A stretch of 64,000 nucleotides of DNA from JAFDYH01 sp049840875 (GTDB taxonomy: Bacteria; Bacteroidota; Bacteroidia; Chitinophagales; Chitinophagaceae): positions 620,001-684,000 of the forward strand of contig JASGJE010000019.1 in NCBI GenBank assembly GCA_049840875.1, written 5' to 3'. The notes beneath the pieces are model-generated. The model worked only from the letters and a program-made list of their open reading frames with translations, was not told where the DNA came from and did not search any database. Positions 52,955 to 62,100 of this stretch are shown here, one piece after another. The position numbers and the translations under genes are program-made. How positions within the stretch are numbered: position 1 is the stretch's first letter; each line of letters opens with the position of its first letter.

Positions 52955-53863
52955 CTATTCTTCGAGAGAAACCTTTGATTTACCAACCTTTAATTTATAT
53001 CCAACACCTACTTTCAGCGCATAATTTTCTTTCCCATGACTTACTGGGAAGCCGAAACAAACGGGATAGTCATATTCTTCTACCGTATCGCGAATGATTT
53101 CATAAACGGCTTTTCCGAAAGGACGTTCAGTATCTTTCATATCAGTAAAGCCACCGACAATCAAGCCTGCAAGTTTGGAAAGCTTTCCACTGCGTTTCAG
53201 TTGTTGGAGCATCCGGTCAATATTGTAGAGGTATTCACCAACATCTTCAATAAACAAAATTCTTCCTTTTGTTTTCAAATCAGAATCGCTACCGGTAAGG
53301 TGCGCAAGTATAGAGAGATTGCCGCCAACGAGCTCACCGATTGCTTCACCCTTCCGGTTATGCTCGTTCGGTTCGATAGTGTATTTTATTTTATCACCCT
53401 GCAGTGCATTTTTAAGAGATAGAACATATTCATTAGTGAAACCATCATCATTGAAAGCTCCGGCCATCGGTGCATGCATAGTTGAAATGTAATAATTGCT
53501 GTAAATATGCGAATGCAAAACAGTGATGTCGCTAAAGCCGATAATCCACTTTGGTTGTTTCTTGAATTTTTTAAAATTTATCTTATCGATTATTCTTGTT
53601 ACGCCATATCCACCTCTGCCACATAATATGGCTTTTACCTCATCATCATCAAGCATATTCTGAAAATCATTTAGTCTTTCTTCATCCGTACCTGAAAAAT
53701 AATTGGATGAATCGCTTCCAAGTGTGGCGCCCACTTTTACAGTATATCCCCAGTCTTTTAATGTGGCTATGCAAGTTTCTGCTTTTTGTAAGGACATATA
53801 TCCTGCAGGACATACTATTCCAATAGTGTCACCAGGTTGCAGGTATGGCGGATTCGTTATCAT
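52955..53863 (-). CDS. LD-carboxypeptidase (peptidase S66), cytoplasmic copy
   Basis: This is a 302-residue protein. GDTIGIVCPAG near the start, IGFSDITVLHSHI with the nucleophile Ser111, ILFIEDVGEYLYNIDRML with the Glu, and PVCFGFPVSHGKEN with the His are the S66 catalytic regions. LD-carboxypeptidases remove the terminal D-Ala from muropeptide tetrapeptides in cell-wall recycling. It has no signal peptide. Its start overlaps the stop of the upstream paralogue by four bases. Confidence 0.9.
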   Translation of the reverse strand: MITNPPYLQPGDTIGIVCPAGYMSLQKAETCIATLKDWGYTVKVGATLGSDSSNYFSGTDEERLNDFQNMLDDDEVKAILCGRGGYGVTRIIDKINFKKFKKQPKWIIGFSDITVLHSHIYSNYYISTMHAPMAGAFNDDGFTNEYVLSLKNALQGDKIKYTIEPNEHNRKGEAIGELVGGNLSILAHLTGSDSDLKTKGRILFIEDVGEYLYNIDRMLQQLKRSGKLSKLAGLIVGGFTDMKDTERPFGKAVYEIIRDTVEEYDYPVCFGFPVSHGKENYALKVGVGYKLKVGKSKVSLEE

Positions 53864-54885
53864 CTGCTTTCAATTAAAGAACATTGATTGTTTTGTACAG
53901 TCAATACATGTTTTACCCCGCATTTCAACGGATAATTATTTTTTTGATGGCCTACAGGAAAATCGAAACAAACAGGATAATGAAACTCCTTCACTTTCTC
54001 CAAAACTATCTGTTCCAATGTTTGTCCGAAATCTTCTGTTTCATTATCAGTTTTTATTTTAAAACCGCCAACAATTAAACCTTTCAAACCGGTAAGTTTA
54101 CCAGTCCGTTTCAGGTTCCAGAACATACGATCAATGCTGTACAGATATTCTCCGGTGTCTTCAATAAACAATAATTTTCCTGCTGTTGAAATATCAGATG
54201 AAGTAGCAGACATAGTCTCCAATGTTTTCAAATTGCCGCCAACTAAAACCCCTTCCGCTACACCTTGCCGGTTGTTAGTATTCATCTGCCACGAGTAACT
54301 CATTTTTTCACCGCTAAGGGCTTTATTGATTGCTTCTATACAGTCGATTTGTATTGGTTCTGCGGTTGACCAATCATCAGGAAAGCTGTTGCACATTTTA
54401 GAATGGATGGAAGCAATACCAAACTGTCGATTTAAAAAAGAATGAATGACTGTGAGATCGCTAAACCCGATAATCCATTTTGGGTTTGCTACAAACTTGT
54501 TCCAACTCAACCGGTCGACAATTCGTATAGAACCATAACCGCCTCTTGCAGATAAGATCGCTTTCACCTCTGAATCGTCGAGCATTTGCTGAAAGTCTGC
54601 AGCCCTTTCATCATCCGTACCGCCGAATGTAAAATCTCTTTTACCAATCGTACTGCCGATTTTTATTTTATAACCCCATCGTTCAATTACCTGCATGGCC
54701 GGTTTTATTTCTTCCAGGGTAATGTATCCGGCAGGTGAAGTGATCCCTATCACATCTCCTTTTTTAAGGTAAGGAGGGATAGCAGATACGATATCATTCT
54801 GATCATTTACTACACTCTTTACCAAGGGAATACTGGCTGCGGCAATTAACGAAGAAGATGACAACAAAAAATCTTTTCGATTCAT
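53860..54885 (-). CDS. LD-carboxypeptidase (peptidase S66), exported copy
   Basis: This is a 341-residue paralogue of the next gene. An N-terminal export signal (MNRKDFLLSSSSLIAAASIPLV) precedes KGDVIGITSPAG. IIGFSDLTVIHSF carries the Ser, LLFIEDTGEYLYSIDRM the Glu and CFDFPVGHQKNNYP the His. One copy would act in the periplasm, the other in the cytoplasm. The pair forms a coupled unit; downstream of the second gene there is no clear terminator. Confidence 0.9.
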   Translation of the reverse strand: MNRKDFLLSSSSLIAAASIPLVKSVVNDQNDIVSAIPPYLKKGDVIGITSPAGYITLEEIKPAMQVIERWGYKIKIGSTIGKRDFTFGGTDDERAADFQQMLDDSEVKAILSARGGYGSIRIVDRLSWNKFVANPKWIIGFSDLTVIHSFLNRQFGIASIHSKMCNSFPDDWSTAEPIQIDCIEAINKALSGEKMSYSWQMNTNNRQGVAEGVLVGGNLKTLETMSATSSDISTAGKLLFIEDTGEYLYSIDRMFWNLKRTGKLTGLKGLIVGGFKIKTDNETEDFGQTLEQIVLEKVKEFHYPVCFDFPVGHQKNNYPLKCGVKHVLTVQNNQCSLIESR

Positions 54886-55133
54886 GTTTTAAAGGTAATG
54901 GACAATTGTGAATGAATAGTGAAGAATGAAAAGTGAAAAATATGAATTGGGCACATTCTGTATATGCACTTTTGGGCGATGGTTGCCAATGCGGTATTTT
55001 TGCAGCCCGGAATACTGATTCTACGTTTGTTGAATAGCGAACAAAGCGTTCAAGTGTGTCTCGACCCTGATTTTCATCGGTGCAGGCGCAACAGAAGATT
55101 AATAATAGCAAAACAGCCGGAAACATAATTACG
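54886..55133. other. intergenic region upstream of metG with possible antisense lipoprotein ORF
   Basis: This contains the metG promoter and leader. A minus-strand frame from about 55126 begins MFPAVLLLLIFCCACTDENQ, with a lipobox, and stays open into the LD-carboxypeptidase gene, but its 3' half is degenerate intergenic repeat sequence, so I do not call it as a gene. Around 54900-54945 the sequence (GAATAGTGAAGAATGAAAAG) is the repetitive Bacteroidota spacer type. Confidence 0.35.
54971..55002 (+). promoter_or_regulatory. metG promoter
   Basis: TTTG at 54971 and TATTTTTG at 54995, spaced by exactly 20 bases, match the Bacteroidota consensus TTTG-N20-TAnnTTTG. The predicted transcript starts near 55008 and leaves a leader of about 125 bases before metG. 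Confidence 0.75.
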
Positions 55134-57725
55134 ATGAATCAACCTAAAAGATATCTTATTACATCCGCACTTCCTTATGCTAATGGACTGAAACACGTCG
55201 GACATTTGGCAGGCGCTTACATTCCTGCAGATATATATGTACGTTATCTGCGTGCGCAAAAAAGAGATGTTGTATTTGTTTGTGGCAGCGATGAACATGG
55301 TACTGCCATTCCAATCCAGGCGATGAAAGAGAATACGACTCCCCGTGCAATCATCGATAAGTATCATGCGGAAATGAAGGAGGATTTTGCTGACCTCAGT
55401 ATAAGTTTTGATATCTATCACAGAACAAGCGAGCCATTGCATCATGAAACTTCGCAGGAGTTTTTTACTTACCTGAATGATCGTGGCGAATTAGAGACAA
55501 AAGAAACGGAGCAATATTATGACGAAGAAGCCAAAACCTTTTTAGCAGATCGTTTTATAAAAGGCACTTGTCCTAATTGTGGCAGTGATCGGGCTTTTGG
55601 AGATCAATGTGAAAATTGTGGCCGTACATTAAGCCCTGACGAATTGATCAATCCTGTCAGTACATTAAGTGGCAAAGCTCCGGTAAAGAAGAAAACAACG
55701 CATTGGTACCTTCCTCTTGGTAAACATGAAGATTTCTTACGTAAATGGATACTTGAAGAACATGGAGATGATTGGCGTGCAACAGTAGTTGGCCAATGTA
55801 AAAGTTGGATTGAAGGAGGTTTGCAGTCAAGGGCGGTAACGAGAGATTTGGATTGGGGCATCAAAGTACCTGCCTCCCCAAACCCCTCCGAAGGAGGGGC
55901 TTTAGACTCCGAAATTCAGAATTCTGCTTCATACGCCACAGCAGATCCCGTGGTTTATGGATTGCTGAAAGAATTTGTAAAAGAGCACAGAAGCAATCCG
56001 ACTGATGCAGAGATTGCCTTATGGGAAATTGTACGAGGAAAGAATCTGGACGGTTATAAATTTAGAAGACAACATATTATCGGTTCGTTTATCGCAGACT
56101 TTGTTTGTTTGAGGGAAAAACTTATTATCGAAGTAGATGGACTTATGCATGAACTTCCGGAAAATAAAATAAGTGATGAAGAAAGAACGAAAGAATTAAA
56201 CAAACTTGGATTTCATGTAATTAGATTCAAAAATGAAGAAGTTATCAATAACAGAAGTGAAGTAGCCGCAAACGTGTTATCTACCATAAACGAAAGAAAA
56301 CATCAACACTCAAACTCTCAAATCCCCCCTTCGGGGGGTGGGGGGGCCAAAGTTCTTTATGTATGGTTTGATGCACCAATCGGGTACATAAGTGCCACAA
56401 AGCAATGGGCTATCGACAACGACAAAGACTGGAAACCTTATTGGTATGATAAGAACACCAAGCTTGTTCACTTTGTTGGTAAAGACAATATCGTGTTCCA
56501 CTGCATCATTTTCCCTGTAATGCTGAAGCTGCATGGCAATATTTTACCGGAAAATGTGCCAGCAAATGAATTTCTGAACCTGGAAGGTGATAAGATGAGT
56601 ACCAGCCGTAACTGGAAGCTTGACATGCGCGACTACATCAATGATTTCGTGAAGAAAGAAAACGGCGGTAGTCAATGTGTAGATATGCTGCGTTATTACT
56701 TAACACAAATAGCTCCTGAAACAAAAGATAGTGAGTTTACCTGGAAAGGATTCCAGGATGCGGTCAATAGCGAACTGGTGAGCATCTTTGGAAACTTTAT
56801 AAACAGAACATGGGTATTAATGCACAAACTTTGCAATGGGAAAGTGCCAAAGCTTCATGAAGATGTGTTGGATGAGAATGATAAAACACTGATTAATGAA
56901 ATTCAAAAATCAAAAGAGAGAATAGAAAAACTTCTTGAAGAATATAAATTCAGAGATGCGCTGTATGAAGTAATTGATTTATCGCGTAAGGGTAATCAAT
57001 ACATGCAGAAAAAAGAACCATGGATTGTTGCAAAGAAACTTGAGCAAAATCCGGAAGTACAAAAAAGTATTGACAATACTATGCATCTGTGTTTACAGCT
57101 AACAGCAAATCTTGCTATTTACATCAACCCATTTTTGCCTGGTACTGCGAAGAAAATGCTCAACATGATGAAGGTGGTTGATAAAATGCTGGACTGGGAA
57201 AATGCTGGTAAATTAAAACTATTGAGCGTCGGTTATAGTTTGCGGGAACCACAATTGCTATTTAGAAAAATTGAGGATGCAGAGATAACAGCGCAAGTCG
57301 ATAAATTAAAAGCAGGTATTTTGAAAACAATAGATAAAGATCAGTTGGGGAAAAAAGAAGAGCCAGTGGAAGCAGAAGCGAAGCCCGGAAATGTTAAGGC
57401 AGAAATTGTTTATGATGATTTTGCAAAGATTGATTTGAAAGTAGGAACAATTCTTTCTGCTGAAAAAGTTGCAAAGGCAGACAAATTATTAAAACTGGAA
57501 ATTGATTTAGGTTTCGAAAAAAGAACGATAGTGTCTGGCATTGCGCTACATTTTAAGCCGGAAGAAATCATCAATAAACAAGTAGTGGTTGTTGCTAATC
57601 TTGCTCCGCGAAAGATGAAGGGCATTGAAAGCAATGGAATGATATTGATGGCGGAAGACGCTGATGGAAAGCTTAAATTTGTAAGACCTGAAGATAATGC
57701 TGCAAATGGCAGCGGTGTGAGCTGA
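55134..57725 (+). CDS. metG: methionyl-tRNA synthetase with DUF559 insertion
   Basis: This is an 863-residue protein; family members here are usually about 690. The catalytic core is complete: HVGH (residues 21-24), zinc knuckles CPNC and CENC (146-162), RDLDWGIKVP at 237-246, VLYVWFDAPIGYISATKQWA from about 407, and KMSTS (487-491). The C-terminal tRNA-binding (EMAP/ARC1-like) domain follows (KIDLKVGTILSAEKVAKADKLL). Between 'WGIKVP' and 'KVLYVWFDAP', where other MetG proteins have a few residues, lies an insertion of about 160 residues that contains a DUF559 nuclease domain. The frame is preserved on both sides, so the synthetase may still fold. The start at 55134 is fixed by homology. Confidence 0.95.
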   Translation: MNQPKRYLITSALPYANGLKHVGHLAGAYIPADIYVRYLRAQKRDVVFVCGSDEHGTAIPIQAMKENTTPRAIIDKYHAEMKEDFADLSISFDIYHRTSEPLHHETSQEFFTYLNDRGELETKETEQYYDEEAKTFLADRFIKGTCPNCGSDRAFGDQCENCGRTLSPDELINPVSTLSGKAPVKKKTTHWYLPLGKHEDFLRKWILEEHGDDWRATVVGQCKSWIEGGLQSRAVTRDLDWGIKVPASPNPSEGGALDSEIQNSASYATADPVVYGLLKEFVKEHRSNPTDAEIALWEIVRGKNLDGYKFRRQHIIGSFIADFVCLREKLIIEVDGLMHELPENKISDEERTKELNKLGFHVIRFKNEEVINNRSEVAANVLSTINERKHQHSNSQIPPSGGGGAKVLYVWFDAPIGYISATKQWAIDNDKDWKPYWYDKNTKLVHFVGKDNIVFHCIIFPVMLKLHGNILPENVPANEFLNLEGDKMSTSRNWKLDMRDYINDFVKKENGGSQCVDMLRYYLTQIAPETKDSEFTWKGFQDAVNSELVSIFGNFINRTWVLMHKLCNGKVPKLHEDVLDENDKTLINEIQKSKERIEKLLEEYKFRDALYEVIDLSRKGNQYMQKKEPWIVAKKLEQNPEVQKSIDNTMHLCLQLTANLAIYINPFLPGTAKKMLNMMKVVDKMLDWENAGKLKLLSVGYSLREPQLLFRKIEDAEITAQVDKLKAGILKTIDKDQLGKKEEPVEAEAKPGNVKAEIVYDDFAKIDLKVGTILSAEKVAKADKLLKLEIDLGFEKRTIVSGIALHFKPEEIINKQVVVVANLAPRKMKGIESNGMILMAEDADGKLKFVRPEDNAANGSGVS
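55872..55903. repeat. left terminal inverted repeat of the DUF559 cassette
   Basis: The sequence begins GCCTCCCCAAACCCCTCC, and contains the perfect hairpin CCCCTCC-GAA-GGAGGGG (55883-55899), then CTTT. Its reverse complement aligns with the right repeat: AAAG/T-CCCC...CTTCGG...GGGG, then a G-rich tail and GGC. Confidence 0.8.
56320..56348. repeat. right terminal inverted repeat of the DUF559 cassette
   Basis: The sequence has AAAT, the hairpin CCCCCC-TTC-GGGGGG (56324-56338), T, seven G and CC. It mirrors the left repeat in the order hairpin, spacer, G-rich tail, GGC, but the stem and spacer lengths differ slightly. Confidence 0.8.
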
Positions 57726-57745
57726 TCTATTTTCAAACCTTATCT

Positions 57746-58162
57746 ATGCTTAAATTCAGTTCTTTTAATGCTGCATATATTGCGGCCATTTTTCTTGTAT
57801 TTGTAACAATTTCCTGCAAGAAAGATATTGGTGGAGAAGTAGCAGGCCAATATCGCGGAATTGCTAGTAAGTATTGGTTTGGCGGCCCAGAGATTTCAAC
57901 TGGCGCTACCGCCAACGTTATAAAACTGAGTAAAACGACTATTCGAATAGAAATCGTTGGCGATTCTTTGTTTAATTTTAGCACAGAAGAAACTTTAAAG
58001 AGCAATAAGACGTTCGGTGATGGGTTGTATAGCCCGAGGGGTAGTTTTATGACATTTGGAGTATTAGGTAAATTTTATCCCGATTCTCTCTCTTACATTT
58101 ATGCAAACACTGATTCGATTGGCAACGTTGAATTCGCGTTTCTTGGCCATAAGATTAATTAG
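57746..58162 (+). CDS. small lipoprotein, unknown function
   Basis: This is a 138-residue protein with a lipoprotein signal (FVTISCKKD, Cys near residue 24). The mature part is beta-rich (YRGIASKYWFGGPEISTGATANVIKLSKTTIRIEI), resembling small periplasmic lipocalin-like lipoproteins of Bacteroidota, but no family can be fixed. It starts 20 bases after metG and may be cotranscribed with it. Confidence 0.6.
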   Translation: MLKFSSFNAAYIAAIFLVFVTISCKKDIGGEVAGQYRGIASKYWFGGPEISTGATANVIKLSKTTIRIEIVGDSLFNFSTEETLKSNKTFGDGLYSPRGSFMTFGVLGKFYPDSLSYIYANTDSIGNVEFAFLGHKIN

Positions 58163-58190
58163 CGTCAGTGATTAAAAAATACATTTGAAT

Positions 58191-59066
58191 ATGAAAATCG
58201 GTTTTATCGGTCTCGGAAGTTTAGGTACACCTATTGCAATGAATATTCTGGAAAGTGGACATGAACTGGTTGTGTATAATCGCACAATCTCAAAAGCAAA
58301 ACCGCTTGCTGATAAAGGTGCAATTGTAAGTACTGATATCGCAGGACTGGCAAAGCAATGCGACATCATTTTTACCATTGTGTCGGATGATGCAGCGCTC
58401 AAAGAAATTACCGGTGGTGAGGAAGGAATGATTCAAAATATGCAGCCGGGCAGTATGCATATTTCGATGAGCACAATTTTACCGGAAACAGCGAAGGAAA
58501 TTGCTTCATTGCATCAACAGAATAAACAAGAATACCTTGCTTCACCCGTATTCGGAAGGCCGGAAGCCGCCGCAGTTAGAAAATTGAATTTTGCAATCAG
58601 TGGACCTGAACCTACCCGGAAAAAAGCAGAATCAATATTGAGGGATGCAGGTGGAATGAATGTGTTTCATTTTGGTGATAGTCTAACGGCTGCGAACACT
58701 GTAAAACTTTGCGGTAACTTCTTAATCGCGGGAGCATTACAGGCAATTGGCGAAAGTATCAATCTTGCCAATGCAAGTGGAGTGGATGCGAAAGAAATGT
58801 GGGGAATGTTTTTACAAACTTTATTTAATGCACCGGTTTATCATAACTACGCAAACATTATCCTCAATAAGAAATTTGAGCCTGCTGCCTTTACCGCGAA
58901 GCTTGGCCTGAAAGACCTTAAACTGGTTTTACAGCAAGGGAATAGCGTAAATCAATCAATGCCATTGGCATATCTTGTAAAAGGCAACATGGAAAAGCTA
59001 GTAAACAGCGGGGGTGCCGATATTGACTGGAGCGCCGTATCAACAGCCGTTGATAAAAACGTTTGA
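58191..59066 (+). CDS. NAD(P)-dependent beta-hydroxyacid dehydrogenase-like oxidoreductase
   Basis: This is a 291-residue protein starting at MKIGFIGLGSLGTPIAMNILESGHELVVYNRT, the Rossmann NADP-binding motif of the 6-phosphogluconate dehydrogenase/hydroxyisobutyrate family. ISMSTILPETAKEI and the catalytic-lysine region NTVKLCGNFLIAG follow. It probably reduces a small semialdehyde or oxidises a 3-hydroxy acid; the substrate is not readable. I start at the second ATG (58191) because the glycine-rich loop follows it directly. Confidence 0.88.
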   Translation: MKIGFIGLGSLGTPIAMNILESGHELVVYNRTISKAKPLADKGAIVSTDIAGLAKQCDIIFTIVSDDAALKEITGGEEGMIQNMQPGSMHISMSTILPETAKEIASLHQQNKQEYLASPVFGRPEAAAVRKLNFAISGPEPTRKKAESILRDAGGMNVFHFGDSLTAANTVKLCGNFLIAGALQAIGESINLANASGVDAKEMWGMFLQTLFNAPVYHNYANIILNKKFEPAAFTAKLGLKDLKLVLQQGNSVNQSMPLAYLVKGNMEKLVNSGGADIDWSAVSTAVDKNV

Positions 59067-59155
59067 TTTTAGCCTGTCCTTTCCTTTACATTTAGTCAGG
59101 GCTTTTGTATTTTTAAAGCACGTACTGTTCATCTACTTCAGTACCAAGCACCGAT

Positions 59156-62100
59156 TTGTCAGAGAAGAAAATTATTCGATCCTTTTTAAAAACTGCAATT
59201 ATTATCCTGTGCGTACTGGGGGTGCTTTTGACTGCCTTTCATTTTTGGTTCAGAGATCATGCTGAAGAAGTTATCGAAGATCTTGTGAGTGCCCGTTCCA
59301 ATGGTAAAGTAAATCTGAAATTAAAAAAGTTCCGGTTTAATTATTTCAGCCGGAAGATGGAATTGCAAAACGCAGTTTTCTATTCTACAGATTCACTCAA
59401 TGCTTCTACAGCATACCAATTCAAGGTCTATAAAATGAAAGTTGAGATTGAATCGCTCTGGCAACTTATTTTTCATGGTAAGCTGCTCATTGAATCAATG
59501 GATCTGATAAAGCCGGATATAGAGGTGGCCAAAATATCGTCTGAAGAAGATGAAGAAGAAAAGAAGTTGTCCATTTCACAGGAAATGGGGCGCATCTATA
59601 ATTCCATTCATGATGCGATTGAGTTTCTCGGCGCCAAACGATTTTCTATTGATGAGGGAAAATTTTCGCTGATTAACCGCGCTGAAAAGAATAAACTCCC
59701 CATTTCTATTTCGCATATTCATTTTCTTGTTGACAAAACAGATTCATTACTTCCATCATCAAAGCAAAATCCGGATAATATGATTTTGCGTTCACATGAC
59801 CAGGACATTAGTTTGCCGGATGGACGACATCGTCTTAGCTTTCGCAATCTTCGTATCAATGTCCGCAAGCGATCGATAGAAATGGATAGTTGTACAATTG
59901 CTGCGGGCAAAGTGGAAGCAAGCCAGGCAGCTTTCCGTTTTTTCTTTGACACACTTCGTCTATCTGCTGTCGATTTTAGCACACTTTACAAGAACGATTT
60001 AATAAAAGCTGACACAGTCTATTGTACCAAGCCGCAGATTAACCTTCAACTCACACTGAATGATAAAAAAGATTTAAAAAAACCACCATCGCTCAAGAAG
60101 ATTCTTCAACCGTTAACCGGGGATTTGCAATTAGGTTATGTCAGTATTCAAAATGCTGATATTGATATAATGACAACACGAAAAGATCATTCAACAACAT
60201 TTACTTCAGACAATGATAACATAGAGATAAGTGGTTTGCATATCAGCAGCGATTCTACGGATCCTTTGGTTGTAAGAAGTTTTGCAATGGCTATTCGTGA
60301 TTATGAAACACTGAGCAGAGACAGCACATTGGCATTTCGTTTTGACAGCGTAAAGTTTAACAATAACAAGGTTGTCTTGAGCAATTTTACAGTTAAAACA
60401 CAGGAAGGAAGGAGGACATTGGACGCGGAACGTGACTATAGAGTACCGCGCTTAGAACTGAGTAATCTCTCCTGGGATGAATTGTTATTTAACAGGAACA
60501 TTAAAGCGAGTAAAGCCGTATTGTATAATCCTGTATTGAATTATAAGCGGATAAAACCAAGAAATCAAAATGGCCGGATGAAAATATTCCGGGATTTAGG
60601 AAATATCGATGCAGTAACTGAATTAAAACAATTGCAGGTGATCGATGGTCAGCTAAACATGCAACTGGATCAACGTACAAAAATAACATTACAGGATGCG
60701 GATGTCCTTGTATCAAGTAATGAGTTGCTTGAATCAAAAAGCATTCGTTCTATACAGCGATCACTGAATGTTGTCACGTTCGGAAAAGCCATATTAAGCA
60801 TCAACGATCTGAAAGCGGAGTTTAAAAAAGTTCACTTTACCGGCAAACAAGATCAGTTGGAAGCAGAAGAAGTTACCGTTTATGATCCGTCAAAAACGTT
60901 ATCAGCAAATCTTTCAAATGTTGTCATCAATGAACTTTATTATAATGATAGCACTAAAAGTGTAAGCATTGATGGTTTGGAATGGGCCCGTGCTTCCGTT
61001 AATCTTGGTTCGTTTTCAAAATCAGCAAAGCCATCTAAATCGTCTATAGTTATTAAAAATATTTCTGGCAATAACACAACACTGTTATTGAATGATTCAC
61101 TTCGGGTGCTCAGTACTGTCATACAATCGTTATCAGCCGATGAAATCAGAAAGCCTATTAATGAACGAACCAGCATTGCAGGATTGGAAGCTTCGGGTAA
61201 TAGCTTTAGCATGACTCGAAAAAACCTGCATATAGAAACCAGTAATTATCATATTGATGACAAGGATAGTTCGACAATAAATGATATTCGGATTGATCTG
61301 TCTGGAAAAGCATTATCGTTGAGTGCGGCGATCTCTTCTGCTACAACGATGCCGGATATCAGAGAATTGATGAAGGGTAATTATTCTTTCAGTGAAGCTT
61401 TATTTTCCAATCCGCAGATTCGCATAATCAGTAAAACGCAAGAAGAAAATGGCGGGAATAAAGAAAGCATCAACATTCCTGCTTTCAACGTTGCAGGCAT
61501 CAATCTTATCAATCCTGCACTATTTATCGAAAAGCAAACGAAGGATGATACTGTTTCCGTACAATGGTCTGGAGTAGTCCGTGATCAACAAAATAAATGG
61601 GTATTCAAAAATGTAAAAGGTGATAATCTCACCAACATGGTTTCAATCAACCAGGCTGAATTAAGTGGCCCATCGTTATCTTATAAGACTAATAAAGGAA
61701 AGCATTTCAAGATTGAAAATGGAGATATTCATGCGGAGACGGAACAAATTTATGTTTCGCCAAAACAAGATAGTAGTTGGGATTGGTCAGCGAAAATTAT
61801 TTCTGCCTACGTAAGAAATCTCAATCATTTCAATGTTAAAAACAAAGGTGAGTTAACGTTAGACGATGCATATGCTGCCAATGTGTTGCTCACTTCAGGT
61901 GCAATAAAAAGTTTTTCATCTTTTTTACAAAACAATGGCACATTCCGGCTTAGCAATTCCGGCGGTCATTATTCAGACAGTGCGCATTCTGTTTCCTGGC
62001 AAGGTCTTTCATTTGATCATTCTGATCGAAGTATCACTTTAAATTCTTTCAGCTACAATCCGTCTTTGACAAGAGATTCGTTTGTTTTAAAAAATGCCTT

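Larger units (their letters stand above)
55869..56348 (+). mobile_element. in-frame DUF559 nuclease cassette inside metG
   Basis: This covers about residues 246-405 of the MetG product. The core (274-388) reads EFVKEHRSNPTDAEIALWEIVRGKNL, then GYKFRRQHIIGSFIADFVCL and KLIIEVDGLMHELPEN, ending LGFHVIRFKNEEVINN. These are the landmarks of DUF559 (Vsr-like fold; candidate catalytic Asp in ADF and Glu/Asp in IEVDG). Both ends are GC hairpins that are inverted copies of the same sequence. There are no intein splicing residues, so it is not an intein. I interpret it as a mobile nuclease module tolerated in a surface loop. Confidence 0.8.

Noticed and set aside
55869..56348. MetG insertion as an intein
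   Set aside because: No Cys/Ser/Thr at the first position or His-Asn at the end, no HINT-like blocks, and the nuclease type is DUF559 rather than LAGLIDADG. Hairpin ends suggest a different mobile module.
55134..57725. MetG insertion as two separate genes or an assembly error
   Set aside because: The frame is continuous on both sides, catalytic motifs on both flanks are complete, and the insert itself has coherent coding and repeats.
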